Assembly: GCA_945830395.1 (NCBI GenBank)
Contig: CALZYE010000006.1
Span: 1 to 64,000 of the forward strand
DNA from: an uncultured Clostridia bacterium
GTDB taxonomy: Bacteria > Bacillota > Clostridia > Peptostreptococcales > Anaerovoracaceae
DNA length: 64,000 nucleotides
Direction of reading: 5' to 3'
A program made the position numbers and the translations under genes. The first letter of the stretch is position 1. Each line of letters begins with the position of its first letter. Shown here piece after piece: positions 1 to 9,284 of the stretch. The notes under the pieces are model-generated. The model did no database searches and had not been told where the DNA came from. It saw only the letters and a program-made list of their open reading frames with translations.

Positions 1-46
1 TACACACTGCATATCGTCGGCAGCGTCAGATGTGTATAAGAGACAG
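1..46 (+). other. Illumina Nextera adapter read-through (P5 tail, i5 index, transposase read-1/mosaic-end sequence); not genomic
   Basis: 14-46 is exactly TCGTCGGCAGCGTCAGATGTGTATAAGAGACAG; 1-5 TACAC matches the end of P5; 6-13 ACTGCATA matches Nextera XT index S506. Confidence 0.98.
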
Positions 47-89
47 GTATAATTACATGTATACTAAAAATAAGGAAATGAGGTCTGAC

Positions 90-1775
90 ATGGCTTTTGA
101 CGGAATAATAACTATGGCTATGGCCAAAGAGATAGCAGATGAAATAGCCTTGGGGAAAATAGACAAGGTATACCAGCCTGAACCTTCAGAACTGGTTCTT
201 CACATACATACGAAGAAGGGGAACAAGAAATTATATGCTACGGTGGACAGTATGGGAGCTTCCTTGAGATTCACAGAAGAAAACATGGTAAATCCTCCCA
301 ATCCCCTTTCCTTTTGCATGCTTTTAAGAAAACACATCCAAGGGGGCAGGATAATTTCCGTAGAACAGAAGGATTCTGAACGCATAATTGAGATTTCCAT
401 GGAAACACTGAACGAGTTGGGGTTCACCGTATCCAAAAAGCTAATATTTGAGATAATGGGAAAGCACAGCAACATCGTTCTTGTAGACTTGAATACGGGA
501 AAAATTATAGATTCCATTAAACGAATATCTATTGATGTCAACAGGGCAAGGCAGCTTTTACCCAGAAAGATTTATGAATATCCGCCGGTTCAGGATAAAG
601 TTCCGTTCAAAACTGCTTCTAATCAGCAGATAGAAAATTCGGGAAATACCCCTAAGCAGATACTGTCAACTATAGGAGGAATTTCTCCTGCCATCGCTCA
701 GGAGCTTTTTGAAACGCCAAGGAGAGCCCATCTCCTAAGCTCCATTATCGAAAGTATAGATGCAGGAAAATATCAGCCGAGAGTTTATGTTGATTCCGAA
801 GGGATTCCCAGGGAATTTCACATTACGGATTTGTCTGACTTTGAGAAATCCTGTTCAAAAAAGTATTTCGATGACTTGAGCGGTGCCGTTACATGGTATT
901 TCAACAACAAGAAATCCTCAAACAGAGCCAGACAGAAATCCCACGATTTGGTTCGCCATGTAAGTTCCACCTTGGAAAAACTGTATCTGAAAGACAAAAG
1001 ATTAAAAGAGGATCTTCTCGCTGCGGAAAACTCCGAGGAGCTGAGGCTGCACGGAGAACTTCTCACCGCAAATATGCATTTAATCCGCCAGGGTGCATCT
1101 GAAATTACCCTAACCAACTACTATGACGGCAGCGACATTACCATTCCCCTTGATCCGAGGTTTTCTCCAAATAAGAATGCCCAGATTTATTTTAAGCGAT
1201 TCGGAAAATCCAAAACGGCAATTAAAGAGAAGAAGATACAGATAAGAGAAAACAAAGAAAATATCGACTACTTAGAGTCCGTACTGACATTCCTGAACAA
1301 TACCGACAGCATTCTTGAAATTCAGGATTTACGCAGTGAACTTGAGGAAAGCGGTTATGTAAAGCGGAGAAAGAAAGACAGATACGGACGGAAGAAAAAA
1401 TACAAAGCAGATCCTAAGAAATATGAAACTTCCGGAGGTTTTCAGGTGTTAGTAGGCAAAAATAATAAAGAAAACGATTTGCTTACCTTCCAAATCGCTT
1501 CAAAGACTGATTATTGGTTTCACACAAAGGACATTCCCGGTTCCCATGTAATACTACTCACTAAAGGGCAGACGCCCCGTGCGGAGGATGTATACGAAAC
1601 CGCTTCAATCGCCGCCTATTTCAGCAAGGGCAGAATGTCTTCAAATGTCCCCGTGGACTATGTCAAAGTAAGATATGTAAAGAAACCCTCCGGTGCAAAA
1701 CCCGGCATGGTGATATTCACTCACAACAGTACTGTATGGGTTGATCCTAAACTTCCCGGCAGCACAAAGGCTTAA
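90..1775 (+). CDS. rqcH: NFACT-family ribosome quality control protein RqcH (fibronectin-binding protein A-like)
   Basis: MAFDGIITMAMAKEI start; C-terminal NFACT-R FHTKDIPGSHVIL...GAKPGMVIFTHNSTVWVDP; AAGGAAATGAGG upstream of ATG at 90. ORF track start at 30 lies in adapter. Confidence 0.9.
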   Translation: MAFDGIITMAMAKEIADEIALGKIDKVYQPEPSELVLHIHTKKGNKKLYATVDSMGASLRFTEENMVNPPNPLSFCMLLRKHIQGGRIISVEQKDSERIIEISMETLNELGFTVSKKLIFEIMGKHSNIVLVDLNTGKIIDSIKRISIDVNRARQLLPRKIYEYPPVQDKVPFKTASNQQIENSGNTPKQILSTIGGISPAIAQELFETPRRAHLLSSIIESIDAGKYQPRVYVDSEGIPREFHITDLSDFEKSCSKKYFDDLSGAVTWYFNNKKSSNRARQKSHDLVRHVSSTLEKLYLKDKRLKEDLLAAENSEELRLHGELLTANMHLIRQGASEITLTNYYDGSDITIPLDPRFSPNKNAQIYFKRFGKSKTAIKEKKIQIRENKENIDYLESVLTFLNNTDSILEIQDLRSELEESGYVKRRKKDRYGRKKKYKADPKKYETSGGFQVLVGKNNKENDLLTFQIASKTDYWFHTKDIPGSHVILLTKGQTPRAEDVYETASIAAYFSKGRMSSNVPVDYVKVRYVKKPSGAKPGMVIFTHNSTVWVDPKLPGSTKA

Positions 1776-1794
1776 ACTGCTTTCAGAATTTCCT

Positions 1795-2478
1795 TTATGT
1801 TACAGGGCCGAGTTTCTCTTTTATAGAGAGCATCCTCAGATCTGTATCTGCTATGGTATCTGCACAGGCTTTGAGTTCCGCCGCAATATCGTCTGCCTTT
1901 TCCTTCGGCAGACCTTTTTTGTATCTGATCTGATGCTCAAGACTTGCCCAAAAATCCATTGCTACGGTCCTTATCTGAACCTCAACTCTTATAGGTTTTT
2001 TCTCCTTTGCGAAGAACACCGGAATTTCCAAAATCATGTGGAAGCTTCTGTAACCATTGGGTTTCGGGTTTTTGATGTAATCTTTGATTTCAATCAGTTT
2101 TATGTCGTCCTGCCGCACAAGCATCCTTGCGACCTTGTAAATATCATCTACAAATGCGCATATAACCCTTATACCTGCAACATCATTCAAATTTTCTTCT
2201 ACCGATTCAAGGCTGATTTCATTGCCCTGCCTTATGAGCTTTCCGTAGATACTTGCAGGCTTCTTGAGTCTTGAGTTTATGGAAGTTATAGGATTATCCG
2301 CCTGAGTCAGGGATAACTCCGCATTTAATATCTCCAGTTTTGTCTGTATCTCTCTTATGGCAGACTCATATCTCATCATGAGAAGTTCAAAATCTTCAAA
2401 GGCAAGTAAAATATCTTCGGGATGATTCGGTATGCTTTCTGCCAAAATATTTTTTTGAAATTCCTTAACTGCATTCAT
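1795..2478 (-). CDS. Small alarmone synthetase / GTP pyrophosphokinase (RelP/RelQ type)
   Basis: RelA/SpoT synthetase motifs: NDVAGIRVICAFVDDIY, NPKPNGYRSFHMILEIPV, VEVQIRTVAMDFWASLEHQIRYKK; no HD hydrolase domain. Confidence 0.9.
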   Translation of the reverse strand: MNAVKEFQKNILAESIPNHPEDILLAFEDFELLMMRYESAIREIQTKLEILNAELSLTQADNPITSINSRLKKPASIYGKLIRQGNEISLESVEENLNDVAGIRVICAFVDDIYKVARMLVRQDDIKLIEIKDYIKNPKPNGYRSFHMILEIPVFFAKEKKPIRVEVQIRTVAMDFWASLEHQIRYKKGLPKEKADDIAAELKACADTIADTDLRMLSIKEKLGPVT

Positions 2479-2621
2479 CTTTATTTCTCCATTTAAAATC
2501 TGAAAAATAACATATAAGTCAGAAATTCAAGCATTTATAAAAAAATCAATTGCTTTCCCCATACTATACATATAAGTTATCCTTACACATCGTTTCATAC
2601 AATCTATGTAAGGAGGATTCC

Positions 2622-2762
2622 ATGAAATTCAAGTGTTCCCTTTGCGGGACTCTGTGCTGCGGCACCTCCTTTAAGTCAGGTGCAATATGCAGCAGCTGTT
2701 TAGACTTAATTAAGCAGCACAACTTCGATAATCATACAGAAGTTGCAAATCCAATACGATAA
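2622..2762 (+). CDS. Small cysteine-rich (zinc-ribbon-like) protein, 46 aa
   Basis: AAGGAGGATTCC then ATG at 2622; MKFKCSLCGTLCCGTSFKSGAICSSCLDLIKQ has two CxxC pairs. Confidence 0.6.
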   Translation: MKFKCSLCGTLCCGTSFKSGAICSSCLDLIKQHNFDNHTEVANPIR

Positions 2763-2844
2763 AACACATTAATAAGCATCCTATCAATACAATAATTCTT
2801 TTTTTAATACACAACACAAGCTAAAAATGAAACGATGATAAAAG

Positions 2845-2863
2845 ACGCCTAACGGCGTTTTTT
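2845..2863 (+). terminator. Intrinsic terminator after the small Cys-rich ORF
   Basis: ACGCC-TAAC-GGCGT followed by TTTTT. Confidence 0.6.
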
Positions 2864-2926
2864 ATTTGCCTCATCCTCTGATGCGAAAATCATCCGGCCT
2901 GTTTTCTTTTCCACAGTAAGCCTTAT

Positions 2927-3859
2927 TTACCGAAGCTTATCTCTTTCCCTCAGTTCTTCGAGGATCCTCTCAAAGGTCTCCGGAAGCTCTGCTTTAAATT
3001 CCATATACTCTCCCGTAACAGGATGCCTGAAACCTAAAACTCCTGCATGAAGAAGCTGCCCGCCGGTATTGAAATTCTGCTTCTTTGAGCCGTACAGAGG
3101 ATCGCCCACCAAAGGATGTTTAATGTAGGCCATGTGTACTCTTATTTGGTGGGTCCTGCCTGTTTCCAGCCTGCACTCTATAAAGGTATACTCTCCGAAG
3201 CGCTCAAGAACCTTGTAGTGTGTTACGGCCTCTTTAGGATTCAATCCGTTCACAGCCTTTTTTAACCTATTTTTGCTGTCTCTCCCAATAGGTATATTAA
3301 CCGTCCCGTCATCCTGTCTGAAATTATCCTGTACCAGAGCATAATATTTCCTCACTATGGTGTGCTTATACAGCTGCCGGGACAGCGAGATGTGGGCTAA
3401 ATCTGTCTTTGCAACCATCAAAAGTCCGCTGGTGTCCTTATCAATTCTGTGAACAATCCCCGGCCTTACCACACCGTTAATAGAAGAAAGTCTGTCTCCA
3501 CAGTGATACATTATTGCATTTACCAAGGTTCCGTCGTGGTTCCCCACTGCGGGATGCACAACCATACCCACAGGCTTATTGACGATAAGGATTTCTTCAT
3601 CTTCATAAGCTATGTCAAGGGGGATGTTCTGAGGCTCCACTTCAAGTTTCTGAGGCTCGGGGACAGATACTTTAACCACATCTCCAACCTTAGCCTTATA
3701 TTTCTTCACCGTGCACTGAATATCATTAACACTTACTCCCCCTATGTCGAACAAATTTTGTACATGGGATCTGGAGAGTTCCTCAATGAGTTCAGCCAAA
3801 ACTCCATCAAGCCTTTTGCCCGAATTTTTTTCAGTTATCTCAAATGTATACTTATTAAT
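2927..3859 (-). CDS. rluD: RluD-family 23S rRNA pseudouridine synthase (probable ATT start; ORF track begins at TTG 3799)
   Basis: HRIDKDTSGLLMVAKT, GRTHQIRVHMAYIKHPLVGDPLYG; in-frame upstream YTFEITEKNSGKRLDGVLAELIEELSRS completes the S4-like N-terminus. Confidence 0.85.
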   Translation of the reverse strand: MNKYTFEITEKNSGKRLDGVLAELIEELSRSHVQNLFDIGGVSVNDIQCTVKKYKAKVGDVVKVSVPEPQKLEVEPQNIPLDIAYEDEEILIVNKPVGMVVHPAVGNHDGTLVNAIMYHCGDRLSSINGVVRPGIVHRIDKDTSGLLMVAKTDLAHISLSRQLYKHTIVRKYYALVQDNFRQDDGTVNIPIGRDSKNRLKKAVNGLNPKEAVTHYKVLERFGEYTFIECRLETGRTHQIRVHMAYIKHPLVGDPLYGSKKQNFNTGGQLLHAGVLGFRHPVTGEYMEFKAELPETFERILEELRERDKLR

Positions 3860-3863
3860 CCCG

Positions 3864-4319
3864 CTACCTCTTTGTAAATCTCAAGTTCTCCTCAAAACAT
3901 ATTGAGGCTGTCATAATAAAACACCCTATGCAAACACTTATATCCGCAATATTGAATACCGGCGAAAAAAAAGACAAAGAAAACATGTCGGTAACAGCGC
4001 CAAACAACACTCTGTCAATTAAATTTCCGACTCCGCCGCCGGCAATCAAAGCAAATGCCCATTTATAGCCTCCGAAAAGCTTTTTGCCGCATCCGATAAA
4101 TATCAGTAGGGCAAGGGAAACTATTGCTGAAAACGCCGTTAACAGAAGTGTACTTTCAGAAAATGCCCCCCACGCCGCTCCACTGTTTGAAACATGGGTA
4201 AGCTCAAACAGTCCGGGAATAATCTTAAGGCTGTCTCCCAAAGCCAGATTCGCTCTTATGTAATATTTTAAAATTTGATCTGCAATGAGAACCGCAATGA
4301 CTGTGCAATAATACCTCAT
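3864..4319 (-). CDS. lspA: Lipoprotein signal peptidase (signal peptidase II)
   Basis: ADQILKYYI, NSGAAWGAF, GGGVGNLIDRVLFGAVTDMF, FNIADISVCIG. Confidence 0.93.
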   Translation of the reverse strand: MRYYCTVIAVLIADQILKYYIRANLALGDSLKIIPGLFELTHVSNSGAAWGAFSESTLLLTAFSAIVSLALLIFIGCGKKLFGGYKWAFALIAGGGVGNLIDRVLFGAVTDMFSLSFFSPVFNIADISVCIGCFIMTASICFEENLRFTKR

Positions 4320-4377
4320 AAATTAATATGCGGGGCAAGCATTGCCCCACCTCCATTTTCCCTTTCGGATTGATATT

Positions 4378-5349
4378 TTATAAATCTTGATTCATCTCAT
4401 CCTTATCGATAATCACTGTGGTAGCATCGCTGCTGAAAGAATTATCTTCCTTTCCCTTTGGCGGCACCACATCCGATAAAGTCACTTTCGCAGCATTATT
4501 CGCATCTTCAGTAGCTTCTGCATCATCCGCTTTCAAATCATCGATGTCATTGGAAGACTCCTCTGCAGGTTCAGGCATTTCTTCAGCCAAACAGTCCTCA
4601 CCTTTAGTATTTTCCGGGTCTTCACCCTCTTCATCACTGAACAGCCCTGCCTCTACCGCCGGGTCCACCAGTTCCTTTTCCTCCAAATGCTCCTTCTCCG
4701 CAACCTTCAAAATATTAGGATCTAAATCTTCTATATCGGCAGTTTTATGCTCAGGCGGAATTTCACCGGCTTCCGCTTTTTCCATAAGCTCGGAGCTTAT
4801 TACTACCGTTTTATCACTGAGAGCGGCAATCTCCGCTTCCCTTTTATTACCCTCAGGCATGGTCATAGATGCAGGGAAGAAGTCTTGTCTCAAATCATTA
4901 AACCAGTCCTCCGCTCTGCCGTCCAGTTTATTAAGCTCGTCCGTAAGCATATCCTTATACTTAATCTTGAGCCCTGCAATATTTGCCTTGAGCATCTTAC
5001 TCTCGTCCTTAAGATTTGAGATAGAGTCTTCAGCTTCTGAAACAATATCTGCAGCTTCGTCCTTGGCATTCTTAATTATTATCTCCGCACGCTTCTCTGC
5101 GCTGGCGGAAATATCGTTCATCAAAACTCGTGCTCTCTCCAAGGTGCTCACCAATGTACTCTCTTTTTCTCTGCTTGCATCAAGTTCCTGTTTCATGCTC
5201 ATCAAAAGCTTTTTCTGTTTACGATTTTCGCTTATCAAAGCTTCCATGTCCAGCATGATTTCATCCAGAAACTGATCCACTTCCTCCTTTTTGTAACCTT
5301 TAATTCCGGAAGAAAATACTTTTTGTTCAATATCCATAGGTGTTATCAT
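4378..5349 (-). CDS. divIVA: DivIVA-domain cell division protein with acidic C-terminal extension
   Basis: MITPMDIEQKVFSSGIKGYKKEEVDQFLDEI N-terminus; coiled coil then D/E-rich tail. Confidence 0.9.
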   Translation of the reverse strand: MITPMDIEQKVFSSGIKGYKKEEVDQFLDEIMLDMEALISENRKQKKLLMSMKQELDASREKESTLVSTLERARVLMNDISASAEKRAEIIIKNAKDEAADIVSEAEDSISNLKDESKMLKANIAGLKIKYKDMLTDELNKLDGRAEDWFNDLRQDFFPASMTMPEGNKREAEIAALSDKTVVISSELMEKAEAGEIPPEHKTADIEDLDPNILKVAEKEHLEEKELVDPAVEAGLFSDEEGEDPENTKGEDCLAEEMPEPAEESSNDIDDLKADDAEATEDANNAAKVTLSDVVPPKGKEDNSFSSDATTVIIDKDEMNQDL

Positions 5350-5402
5350 CGCTATCCTCTTTTCCCCTTATATTACAATAATATACTTATAATATCTTTT
5401 TA

Positions 5403-5693
5403 TCACAATAACACTTTGGCAGTTATAAGTAAAACTACGCGCTCTATAATCTGAATCAGGAAAAATGCTAAAAGTACCGAGAAGTCAAACATTCCTGTAT
5501 TATATCTGCTCAAAAGTTTTCTGCATGGAGCGACAAAAGGTTCTGTCAGTTCAACGCACAGATCATATATTCTCAGAAGTGTGGAACTTCCGTATGAACC
5601 GTGGACAAACCAGCTCAAAACGGCTCTTCCCAAAAGCAAATATATCAATACTCTGAAGAACCATCTTATTGCATTCAATAGAACAAGTTCCAA
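5403..5693 (-). CDS. YggT family membrane protein (likely TTG start)
   Basis: LLNAIRWFFRVLIYLLLGRAVLSWF...ELTEPFVAPCRKLL; GGAGG seven nt upstream of TTG at 5693. Confidence 0.8.
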   Translation of the reverse strand: MELVLLNAIRWFFRVLIYLLLGRAVLSWFVHGSYGSSTLLRIYDLCVELTEPFVAPCRKLLSRYNTGMFDFSVLLAFFLIQIIERVVLLITAKVLL

Positions 5694-5697
5694 TATA

Positions 5698-6237
5698 CTA
5701 CCTCCATGGGCTGTCCGACTTCTGTATCGGATCTTCCATAATATCATATCCGGTGGAATCTTCTGCGATTCCGCCTGCAATGTCCACGCTCTCCGGTGCA
5801 AAAATAAAGATGTTATTTGCAACCTTCTCAACATTGCCGTTAAGAGCGTAAGTCGCTCCGCTTAAGAAATCGAAAATCTTGCGAGCAAGCTCCATATCAA
5901 TTCTCTCCAAATTGATAATAACGGGTTTTTTGCTCTTCAAGCTGTCCACAAGTCTGGGACATTCATCAAAGGTTTTAGGCTCAAGCAATACCATCTTAAA
6001 AGAGCTTGTGCTGGTAAGCGTAAACCTTCTTTCCTTCTTACCTGAGCCGGATGCAGACGATTGCATCGAATACTTCTCCGAAGACTTAAGAGGTGAAGTT
6101 TTCTCTATCTCCATCTCTTTTCTCCCGCTTTTTTTTGCCATCTTAGCCTTTTCGGCTTCAATTTCCTCTTCTGTTATATCCTCATCCTCAAGTTCTTCTA
6201 TCCCAATCATTCTCTTAAGTGAATCTCCGATGCTCAT
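5698..6237 (-). CDS. sepF: Cell division protein SepF
   Basis: LLEPKTFDECPRLVDSLKSKKPVIINLERIDMELARKIFDFLSGATYALNG; RBS TAGGAGG. Confidence 0.93.
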   Translation of the reverse strand: MSIGDSLKRMIGIEELEDEDITEEEIEAEKAKMAKKSGRKEMEIEKTSPLKSSEKYSMQSSASGSGKKERRFTLTSTSSFKMVLLEPKTFDECPRLVDSLKSKKPVIINLERIDMELARKIFDFLSGATYALNGNVEKVANNIFIFAPESVDIAGGIAEDSTGYDIMEDPIQKSDSPWR

Positions 6238-6255
6238 AATTATTTCCTCCTAATT

Positions 6256-6957
6256 TTATTTTTCTCTTCTGTAATCACGATTTCCGAAAATGGCAGTTCC
6301 CACTCTAACAAGGTTTGAGCCTTCCTCTACGGCAACTTGAAAATCGTTGGTCATTCCCATGGATAAATACTTAAAGTCCACTTTCTCACTTCTATTATCT
6401 AAATATTTGTCATAAATCTTCTTAACGGCTGCAAAATACGGTCTTGCATCGTTAACATCTTCTTCATACGGAGCAATGCACATAAGACCTCTAATCCTTA
6501 CATTGCCGCATTCTTCAGCAATATCGGAAATCAGCGCTTCCGTTTCTTCCGTAGTTATTCCGAACTTATTTTCATCCTGAGCGGAATTAACCTGAATCAA
6601 AATATCCATAATCAAATCATGCTGCTTTGCTCGCTTATCGATTTCCTTTGCAAGCTTCAGGCTGTCTACGGAATGAATCATACATACCTTGTCTATAATG
6701 TATTTAACCTTGTTTGTCTGCAAATGCCCTATAAGGTGCCATTTAACCGGTTTAACGGAATCGTATTTGTCCAGAATCTCCTGAACTTTGTTCTCACCGA
6801 TGTCGGTAATTCCGGCATCAATTGCTTCATTGATCTCTAAAGCCGTGTGCAGCTTAGTTACGGCAACGAGCAGAACATCATCTGCGGTTCTTCCGGACTT
6901 TTCCGCCGCTTTGCCCTTAAGCTTCTGTATATACTCAATATTAGATTTAATCGACAT
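6256..6957 (-). CDS. YggS/PLPBP pyridoxal phosphate homeostasis protein
   Basis: LLVAVTKLH, GENKVQEILDKY, WHLIGHLQTNKVKYI, LSMGMTNDFQVAVEEGSNLVRVGTAIFG. Confidence 0.93.
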   Translation of the reverse strand: MSIKSNIEYIQKLKGKAAEKSGRTADDVLLVAVTKLHTALEINEAIDAGITDIGENKVQEILDKYDSVKPVKWHLIGHLQTNKVKYIIDKVCMIHSVDSLKLAKEIDKRAKQHDLIMDILIQVNSAQDENKFGITTEETEALISDIAEECGNVRIRGLMCIAPYEEDVNDARPYFAAVKKIYDKYLDNRSEKVDFKYLSMGMTNDFQVAVEEGSNLVRVGTAIFGNRDYRREK

Positions 6958-6961
6958 AATA

Positions 6962-7933
6962 TCACCCTTTTTTCAATATATCATCATAGGTTTTGACAGT
7001 GTAACAAATATTACCTTTTTCGTCGTAAAAAAATGACTTCGCTATAACGGATTTCTCTCCGTCTGTAGCAATAACCTGAACAGGCGTAAACTTATATTTA
7101 CCGCTATTCTGTTTCACATATACACCCGTTTTTCCGTCTTTGGTCGCTAAGCTTGTATTATATATCAAAAGACCGTTAGCTTTAGCGGTTATAATTTTGA
7201 TCTTTGCCATTCTTATCGTGGTCAGATCCTTAAAAAAGTAATCGGATTTGAACACCAGCTTAATCTTGCTTCCCTCTTCCTTCATGGAAGTCAGGGTCGC
7301 CCTTATATCATGGGTTGCATCTATCACGGCAGAGTACTTGGTTCCCACCTTGTACCTGCCCTTGTGGTTCTTAGGTATATAATTTACAAAATACCATGCG
7401 GACCTGTCCACAATCTTAAATACAGGATCATCGCTGCTGACATCTTTTCGCGCCAATTCGACAGGCTCATCGGAATCAAGTCTTTTTAAATCGTTAAAGC
7501 TTTTTTTTTCAATCTTCTCGGGGGTAAATTCCGCTTCTCTTCCGTCTGAAAAAAATGTGACTATTCCTTCTTCATCAGCTTCAAAAGAATCGGTAAAAAT
7601 CCCCGCATTACCTATGTTCTCTCTTATATCTCTAAACTTTCTTTCGGGAGAGCTGTCTTCACCCTTGGATACTTCCATAACCTTAGTCCCTCTGCGAACC
7701 AAAACCCCCTCCGATATATATCTGTTTTCTTCCCCGCTCACCTTGGAAAAATACACTCGCTCATTCCTTACAAAGTAGCTTGCCACTTCATCAGAAACCT
7801 CCAAATTGCCGTACTCCGCCACATAAGAGAACTTAAGCGCTACGGTAACACCGGGAATCACATATATTATTACATAAAGTGCCAAAAAAACAGCTGCGAA
7901 CACCAAAATAGGTTTTTTCTTAAACTTTTCCAT
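6962..7933 (-). CDS. HlyD-like membrane-anchored protein of the division cluster
   Basis: N-terminal TM followed by HlyD/biotinyl-lipoyl-like beta-rich region; placed between yggS and trmD. Confidence 0.6.
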   Translation of the reverse strand: MEKFKKKPILVFAAVFLALYVIIYVIPGVTVALKFSYVAEYGNLEVSDEVASYFVRNERVYFSKVSGEENRYISEGVLVRRGTKVMEVSKGEDSSPERKFRDIRENIGNAGIFTDSFEADEEGIVTFFSDGREAEFTPEKIEKKSFNDLKRLDSDEPVELARKDVSSDDPVFKIVDRSAWYFVNYIPKNHKGRYKVGTKYSAVIDATHDIRATLTSMKEEGSKIKLVFKSDYFFKDLTTIRMAKIKIITAKANGLLIYNTSLATKDGKTGVYVKQNSGKYKFTPVQVIATDGEKSVIAKSFFYDEKGNICYTVKTYDDILKKG

Positions 7934-7953
7934 ATAATCCTCTTTGTAACATT

Positions 7954-8691
7954 CTACAACATTCTCAGGACTTTTTCCATCACTTTCTGTTCATCTTTAG
8001 TTAAATCTCTGTGATTTTTCACATAATTATCAAAAATGTCAGGTCTCTGTTTTTTCGTAAGGATTAAGGCCTGTTCAAAACGCCACAAATCTATCTTCTT
8101 GTGGTTTCCGGACAGCAGAACTTCAGGAACTTCCATGCCTTCGTACTCCCTTGGCTTAGTGTACTGCGGAAATTCCAAAAGACCGGAATAAACGGATTCC
8201 TCCATTGCTCCATTCTCATTTGACAAAACACCCGGAATCAGCCTTGCAAGGCTGTCAATAAGCACCATTGCAGGCAGTTCCCCCCCTGTCAGCACATAAT
8301 CGCCGATTGAAACTTCCTCTGCATTCCAATAATCCAGTACCCTTTGGTCAACGCCTTCATAATGGCCGCACAATATTACAATATTCTGCTCCTTGGAAAG
8401 TTCCTTAAGCTTGGGAAGATCTATCACCCTGCCTCTGGGGGACATGTACAATACCCTCTTATGCTTCGGGTTTACGGCCTTCATAGCATCAAAGATGGGC
8501 TGGGCACTCATCACAAGTCCGGGGCCTCCCCCAAAGGAATAGTCGTCCGTGCTCTTATGCTTGTCCAGACTGTAATCCCTTATGTTCACAAAGTTAAAAT
8601 TCAAAATTTCTTTGTCGCAGGCTCTGCCTATTATACTTGAGGTTATCGGTGCAAACATCTCCGGAAATAATGTTAAAATATCAAAATGCAT
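7954..8691 (-). CDS. trmD: tRNA (guanine-N1)-methyltransferase
   Basis: MHFDILTLFPEMFAPI, DDYSFGGGPGLVM, EEVSIGDYVLTGGELPAMVLIDSLARLIPGVL. Confidence 0.96.
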   Translation of the reverse strand: MHFDILTLFPEMFAPITSSIIGRACDKEILNFNFVNIRDYSLDKHKSTDDYSFGGGPGLVMSAQPIFDAMKAVNPKHKRVLYMSPRGRVIDLPKLKELSKEQNIVILCGHYEGVDQRVLDYWNAEEVSIGDYVLTGGELPAMVLIDSLARLIPGVLSNENGAMEESVYSGLLEFPQYTKPREYEGMEVPEVLLSGNHKKIDLWRFEQALILTKKQRPDIFDNYVKNHRDLTKDEQKVMEKVLRML

Positions 8692-9182
8692 TATCTCATT
8701 CCCTCTATCAATTCTACTTTCATCCTTCTATTTTCTATATCTATCTCTTTTATGAATGCCTTTACAGACGGAATCATAATTTCTCCACCGTCTTCAAGCT
8801 TCACAACATAAATATCCTGAGGCCTGTCTGTAAGCACATCTTTGACTCTGCCTATCAGCTCTCCTCTATCCTCCACCAAGATGCCCACGAGGTCTCTCAC
8901 ATAAAATTCATCCCGGGGAAGCTTCTGCAAATCCGCATCCGTCATATATATTTTCTTCCCCACCAGGTGCTGTGCATCGTTTCTTGTATTACACCTGTCT
9001 AATTTCAGCATTATCATTTTGTCCTTGTGCTTAACATTTTCTATTGTAAAGATATCGTTATCAAGGTAAATGCTTTTCAAGGTCTCGAATCTGTCATAAA
9101 ATCCGGAATAGCTTTCAATCTTAATTTCTCCCATTATTCCGAATACCTTTGTCACTTTTCCGATTAAAATTCTATTTTTCAT
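8691..9182 (-). CDS. rimM: Ribosome maturation factor RimM
   Basis: IGKVTKVFGIMGEIKI, DEFYVRDLVGILVEDRGELIGRVKDVL; stop overlaps trmD start. Confidence 0.93.
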   Translation of the reverse strand: MKNRILIGKVTKVFGIMGEIKIESYSGFYDRFETLKSIYLDNDIFTIENVKHKDKMIMLKLDRCNTRNDAQHLVGKKIYMTDADLQKLPRDEFYVRDLVGILVEDRGELIGRVKDVLTDRPQDIYVVKLEDGGEIMIPSVKAFIKEIDIENRRMKVELIEGMR

Positions 9183-9207
9183 ACTTAATTTTTCTTAAAA
9201 TAATACA

Positions 9208-9242
9208 GCACACAGCTTGCCCAACCTGGACAATCTATGTGC
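9208..9242 (-). other. 35-nt near-fully paired hairpin between khpA and rimM
   Basis: Minus strand GCACATAG-A-TTGTCC-AGGT-TGGGCAA-G-CTGTGTGC. Confidence 0.5.
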
Positions 9243-9284
9243 TTTAACAGCAGCTAAACCGCACTTTTCATAATCTGAGAAAGA

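Noticed and set aside
1741-2274. 177-aa plus-strand ORF opposite the alarmone synthetase
   Set aside because: Antisense to a clearly conserved gene, no family signal, no RBS; low-complexity hydrophobic/aromatic content typical of shadow ORFs.
4418-5275. 285-aa Ser-rich plus-strand ORF opposite divIVA
   Set aside because: Ser/Leu-rich product is the antisense image of the acidic, Glu/Ala-rich DivIVA; no independent evidence.
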